From an uncultured Clostridia bacterium (GTDB lineage: Bacteria > Bacillota > Clostridia > Lachnospirales > CAG-274): a stretch of DNA of 64,000 bases. The notes below the pieces were generated by a model. That model worked only from the letters and a program-made list of their open reading frames with translations. It was not told where the DNA came from and searched no databases. A program made the translations under genes and the position numbers. Shown one piece after another: positions 61,115 through 64,000 of the stretch. The stretch is taken from NCBI GenBank assembly GCA_947627855.1, contig CANQXR010000012.1, positions 1-64,000 on the forward strand, written 5' to 3'. Position 1 is the stretch's first letter; each line of letters opens with the position of its first letter.

Positions 61115-62200
61115 ATGAAAAACTTCTTGAATTTCACAGCAAAAAATCTCATAAGAATTGGTTATGAACCCATAATAATAAATAATAACTGGAGCAATAT
61201 CGATGAAAACACCACTGAACTGTGCTTTATAAAAAGAAAAGGCGCTGTCATAAATATAGTTATACTTATAAATGCAGATAAGGAGGCAAACCCCTTAAGC
61301 AGATATGACCACCTTACAGAATGTATTTCATCGCAATTTGAAAAAAACACAAAAATACTAAGCCTTGGCATAGCCGCAGGTGACGGGCTGACACCATCGT
61401 TTACCGAAAGCGAAGCTTTCATACCCGATGCAGATATAATGAAAATACATTGGGCAGTTGATATAAAAAACAATAATATTATCTATCAGAAGGACGCCCC
61501 CACAAAGCTTGATGGTATAGAATCAATACTTAAATCGGCTAAAAATTCCGCCTCTGCATCAGCCGTATCCGTTACGGAATATAGTGATGTAAAAAAAAGC
61601 TTTATACGTACACACAAAACAATATTGACCTATGCACTTATAGCGGCAAACATACTTATATTCCTCATTATGGCTCTTGACGGCGGAAACGGCAGTATTC
61701 ATACACTTCTGAAATACGGCGCCCTGAGCTCTGCCCACGTTGCAGACGGTCAGTGGTACAGAATTTTCAGCTGTATGTTTATCCATATAAACACTGTACA
61801 TTTGCTGTCAAATATGCTGTCCCTTTATATTTTCGGCACACGTTGTGAAAAATACTACGGTCATGTCAGATTCATCGCCGCCTATATAGTGTCGGGACTT
61901 TGCAGCTCCGTTTTAAGTCTGCTTTTTTCAGGCGGAGCAGTTTCGGCAGGCGCATCGGGTGCTATAATGGGACTTATGTCATCGGCGCTCATATACACGC
62001 TTGTCAATAAAATTCCCATGGACGGTCTGGACGTTTACACATTTATGTTCTTTTCAGTAATAAACTTGGGATTCGGCTTTGTTTATGAAGGCGTTGACAA
62101 TTTCGGACACATAGGCGGTTTTATAGGCGGACTTATAGTGGGTCTTATAATAGCCCTGTATGACAAAAAGAAGGTGGAAAATAATGAAAAATCTGTATAA
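61115..62200 (+). CDS. Rhomboid-family intramembrane serine protease
   Basis: Cleaves transmembrane substrates within the membrane. The 361-residue protein has an N-terminal cytosolic domain (about 1-165) and about seven membrane spans. The active site shows Ser in AGASGAIMG (about 279) and His in FGHIGGFIGG (about 331); HLLSNMLSLYIFG (about 230) is the family's conserved HxxxN region. ATG 61115 is preferred over the 35-codon extension that runs through hairpin J; its ribosome site (AGCAGGTAAC) is modest. It overlaps the uracil-DNA glycosylase gene by 17 bp. Confidence 0.9.
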   Translation: MKNFLNFTAKNLIRIGYEPIIINNNWSNIDENTTELCFIKRKGAVINIVILINADKEANPLSRYDHLTECISSQFEKNTKILSLGIAAGDGLTPSFTESEAFIPDADIMKIHWAVDIKNNNIIYQKDAPTKLDGIESILKSAKNSASASAVSVTEYSDVKKSFIRTHKTILTYALIAANILIFLIMALDGGNGSIHTLLKYGALSSAHVADGQWYRIFSCMFIHINTVHLLSNMLSLYIFGTRCEKYYGHVRFIAAYIVSGLCSSVLSLLFSGGAVSAGASGAIMGLMSSALIYTLVNKIPMDGLDVYTFMFFSVINLGFGFVYEGVDNFGHIGGFIGGLIVGLIIALYDKKKVENNEKSV

Positions 62201-62747
62201 CGAACTCAAAGCCATATGCGAAGAGCAATTTTCGGGCAGAAAGCTTGTAGTCGGCGAGGGCTGCACCGAACCTAACCTCGTGCTTGTAGGCGAAGCCCCC
62301 GGCGGTGAAGAGGAAAAACAGGGCAGACCCTTTGTCGGCAAGGCAGGCAAAAACCTTGAAGAATTTTTGGATATACTGGGTCTTAAACGCAGCGACATAT
62401 ACATAACAAATGTGGTCAAGCTCCGCCCCTTTAAAATAAATCCCCGGACAGGGCGAATTTCAAACAGACCCCCGAACCGTCAGGAAGTGGATTTTTTTAC
62501 ACCATATCTGAAAAAGGAGCTTGATATACTCTCTCCCCGATATGTGGTAACCTTGGGAAATTTCGCACTGAAAGCAGTCAGCGAAGATAAAAACGCAGTT
62601 ATAGGCAGCGTACACGGCAGCGAAATACCTATGCCCCACTTTATGCTTTTTCCCCTTTACCACCCTGCGTCAATAATATATAATCCGGCTCTGAAATCAG
62701 TGTATACAGAGGATCTGAAAAAACTTAGGACGCTCTTGTATTCTTAA
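62184..62747 (+). CDS. Uracil-DNA glycosylase superfamily protein lacking the Fe-S cysteines
   Basis: Removes uracil from DNA, starting base-excision repair. The 187-residue protein has the family 4-like motif A LVGEAPGGEEEKQGRPFVG (about 32-50), TNVVKLRP (about 76) and motif B FPLYHPASIIYNP (about 155). Family 4 enzymes bind a 4Fe-4S cluster through four Cys; only two Cys occur here (near 12 and 27) and neither forms the CxxC site, so the cluster is probably absent. ATG 62184 follows GAAGGTGG inside the rhomboid gene. Confidence 0.85.
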   Translation: MKNLYNELKAICEEQFSGRKLVVGEGCTEPNLVLVGEAPGGEEEKQGRPFVGKAGKNLEEFLDILGLKRSDIYITNVVKLRPFKINPRTGRISNRPPNRQEVDFFTPYLKKELDILSPRYVVTLGNFALKAVSEDKNAVIGSVHGSEIPMPHFMLFPLYHPASIIYNPALKSVYTEDLKKLRTLLYS

Positions 62748-62767
62748 ATTTTATCGGAGGAATCATT

Positions 62768-63691
62768 ATGGAAAATATAATAAACGATCTTATAAACAGC
62801 TATAATAAATTCAGGGAAACATCAAAAATAGACTGCAACCTTCAGCCAAGCAAAGAAATCGTTGTAAATATATTGAAAATGCTACAAAAAGTTATATTTC
62901 CGGGATTTTTCGAGCATAAAAAGCTGAACAGCTCATATATAAAATATTACCTTGGCGATATTCTGGAAGAGATAAAATATAACCTTGAAAAGCAAATGAC
63001 AAAAGCCTACATATGCACCTGCTCAAAAGGGAAGGACAATATAAAGGAGCTTCAGAAGCTGTCGTCGGAAAAATGCAGACTTTTTTTTGAAAAGCTGTCC
63101 AAAATCAGAGAATATATGCAAACAGATGTACAGGCAACCTACGAAGGCGACCCCGCCGCATACAGCGTTGACGAAATAATATATTCCTATCCGGGAATTT
63201 ACGCCATAATGGTTAGTCGGATCGCCCACGAGCTTTATCTTCTTGATGTTCCCCTTATCCCAAGAATAATGACGGAACACGCCCACAGCCTTACCGGCAT
63301 TGATATCCACCCCGGCGCCTCCATAGGCAAATACTTCTGCATAGATCACGGAACCGGCATAGTTATAGGAGAAACAACCATCATAGGCGAACACGTGAAA
63401 ATTTATCAGGGTGTAACACTGGGAGGTCTTTCCACTTCCGGCGGGCAGGCGCTTAAGGGAATCAGACGTCACCCGAAGATAGAAAATAATGTTACTATCT
63501 ATTCCGGCGCATCTATTCTGGGTGGAGATACCGTAATAGGAGAAGGCTGCGTCATAGGCGGCAATGCATTTATTGTAAAGTCAGTAAAGCCGAATACACG
63601 GGTAACTCTGAAAAATCCTGAGCTCAGATATCACAATATGGACGAAAATATTCCTGCCGAAGAACTGGAGCAGAACGAAGGCTTTATATAA
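62768..63691 (+). CDS. cysE: Serine O-acetyltransferase (EpsC/CysE type)
   Basis: Acetylates serine with acetyl-CoA, the first step of cysteine synthesis. The 307-residue protein has a helical N-terminal half (about 1-170) and a left-handed beta-helix C-terminal half with GIDIHPGASIGKYFCIDHGTG (quoted in part: IDIHPGASIGKYF), GIVIGETTIIG, VTLGG and KIENNVTIYSGASILGG. His in HPGAS and DHGTG are catalytic-site residues. Longer than E. coli CysE, as usual for EpsC-type enzymes. The start follows GGAGGAATC; it follows udg by 20 nt. Confidence 0.93.
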   Translation: MENIINDLINSYNKFRETSKIDCNLQPSKEIVVNILKMLQKVIFPGFFEHKKLNSSYIKYYLGDILEEIKYNLEKQMTKAYICTCSKGKDNIKELQKLSSEKCRLFFEKLSKIREYMQTDVQATYEGDPAAYSVDEIIYSYPGIYAIMVSRIAHELYLLDVPLIPRIMTEHAHSLTGIDIHPGASIGKYFCIDHGTGIVIGETTIIGEHVKIYQGVTLGGLSTSGGQALKGIRRHPKIENNVTIYSGASILGGDTVIGEGCVIGGNAFIVKSVKPNTRVTLKNPELRYHNMDENIPAEELEQNEGFI

Positions 63692-63813
63692 TATAACTGA
63701 CAGATATGCACTTACGCCCTGCCCCGGAATTCCTGACGGGCACAGACCCATAAAGAAGCTGTCGGTTACGATCGCAAAGCACGGCGGAGCAGTTATATCC
63801 ACAACCGAAATTC

Positions 63814-63845
63814 AAGGTACGATTTTTTAAATTCGTACCTTTTTA
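63814..63845 (+). terminator. Terminator after the serine acetyltransferase gene
   Basis: AAGGTACGA (63814-63822) pairs with TCGTACCTT (63833-63841), followed by TTTATTTT. It lies 122 nt after the stop; the interval 63692-63813 holds a start-less open frame noted in the findings. Confidence 0.85.
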
Positions 63846-63888
63846 TTTTGCAGTAACAACTTGGACAAAAGTCAAATATATTATAACA

Positions 63889-63913
63889 TATACATTTGAT
63901 ATTGAAATGTATA
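63889..63913. promoter_or_regulatory. Dyad upstream of the Cys-rich gene, possible operator
   Basis: TATACATTT (63889-63897) and AAATGTATA (63905-63913) form a perfect 9-bp dyad with a 7-nt centre, 28 nt before the next start codon. A TATAAC at 63882 and TTGGAC at 63861 might be part of a promoter. The binding protein is unknown. Confidence 0.45.
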
Positions 63914-63941
63914 AATTCTTTAAAAGGAGGTAAATTCCTAT

Positions 63942-64000
63942 ATGATCAGAAGCAATAAAAGGGGCTGCGTTTCCTGCGGCTCCGGCTGCTGTTCAAACAC
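63942..64000 (+). CDS. Start of a cysteine-rich protein, cut by the window end
   Basis: ATG 63942 follows a strong AAAAGGAGGT site at 63922-63931. The 19 readable residues, MIRSNKRGCVSCGSGCCSN, contain four Cys in a CxxCxxxCC arrangement with Gly and Ser between. This could be an N-terminal metal or Fe-S site of a larger protein or a small Cys-rich peptide. I do not recognise the family and the rest lies outside the window. Confidence 0.6.
   Translation, partial: MIRSNKRGCVSCGSGCCSN

Noticed and set aside
1..64000. tRNA, rRNA and prophage or transposase genes
   Set aside because: Read on both strands for cloverleaf-like CCA-ending segments, rRNA blocks and integrase/transposase motifs; none convincing was seen, though without tools a single tRNA could be missed.

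Overview
The window looks like chromosomal DNA of an anaerobic, low-to-moderate GC Clostridia bacterium. The support is a SCIFF peptide with its radical-SAM maturase, a monomeric [FeFe] hydrogenase, BofA with a DUF2508 protein (sporulation-lineage markers), an S-layer-homology (SLH) surface protein, Gram-positive ribosome binding sites (AGGAGG-like) and many near-consensus sigma-A promoters with 17-nt spacers. Pectin-degrading enzymes, a GH5 lipoprotein and an M60-type surface peptidase suggest a plant-fibre or host-glycoprotein habitat such as a gut. I saw no rRNA, tRNA, CRISPR array, prophage or transposase. Family-level taxonomy cannot be decided from the sequence alone.

Layout. 1-5.6 kb: hairpin element, then lon-engB-nrdR, an [FeFe] hydrogenase with its own promoter, and rpmB on the minus strand. 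5.8-11.2 kb: a tightly coupled four-gene operon for cytoplasmic breakdown of pectin or rhamnogalacturonan oligosaccharides. 11.9-14.4 kb: two murA genes tail to tail. 14.6-21.5 kb (minus): a 2288-residue secreted protein with dockerin, Fn3, M60 peptidase, discoidin-like, Thr-rich and SLH regions. 21.7-27 kb: RNase G, a polar amino-acid ABC importer and ftsZ. 27.2-31.6 kb (minus): preQ0 genes queD-queE-folE-queC with a PHP phosphatase, and an rRNA methyltransferase. 31.9-43.4 kb: alaS, a small membrane protein, recJ, apt, two unknown genes, yebC, GH5 endoglucanase, a PEGA protein and a ROK kinase. 43.4-46.3 kb: scfA-scfB-decarboxylase. 46.5-50.7 kb (minus): MATE exporter and a UvrA-like ATPase whose 3' end is copied twice more downstream. 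50.9-59.4 kb: a c-di-GMP-I riboswitch leading REC-HD-GYP, Hpt, GGDEF and a hybrid kinase, facing a second hybrid kinase. 59.5-64 kb: efp, DUF2508, bofA, rhomboid, uracil-DNA glycosylase, serine acetyltransferase, and the start of a Cys-rich gene.

The most unusual structure is a dispersed family of long GC-rich inverted repeats in eight intergenic regions (A at 1; B and C at 11.3 and 11.7 kb; D and E at 22.9 and 23.2 kb; F at 31.6; G at 38.2; H at 40.4; I and J at 60.8 and 61.0 kb). Several copies share short conserved blocks (GACCAACGGGG, TTTGGC-NNN-GCCAAA apices, boundary GCAGCC), yet the rest of the arms differ between copies while staying almost perfectly self-complementary within each copy. 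One copy (I/J) appears to be interrupted by a 162-bp segment with 16-bp terminal inverted repeats.

Functional links inferred from context: the c-di-GMP block holds sensor, phosphotransfer, synthesis and degradation proteins under a riboswitch that senses the same second messenger. The scfA precursor here has Ser at the usual fourth cysteine, beside an intact-looking maturase. The pectin operon lacks export signals, so an importer elsewhere must feed it.
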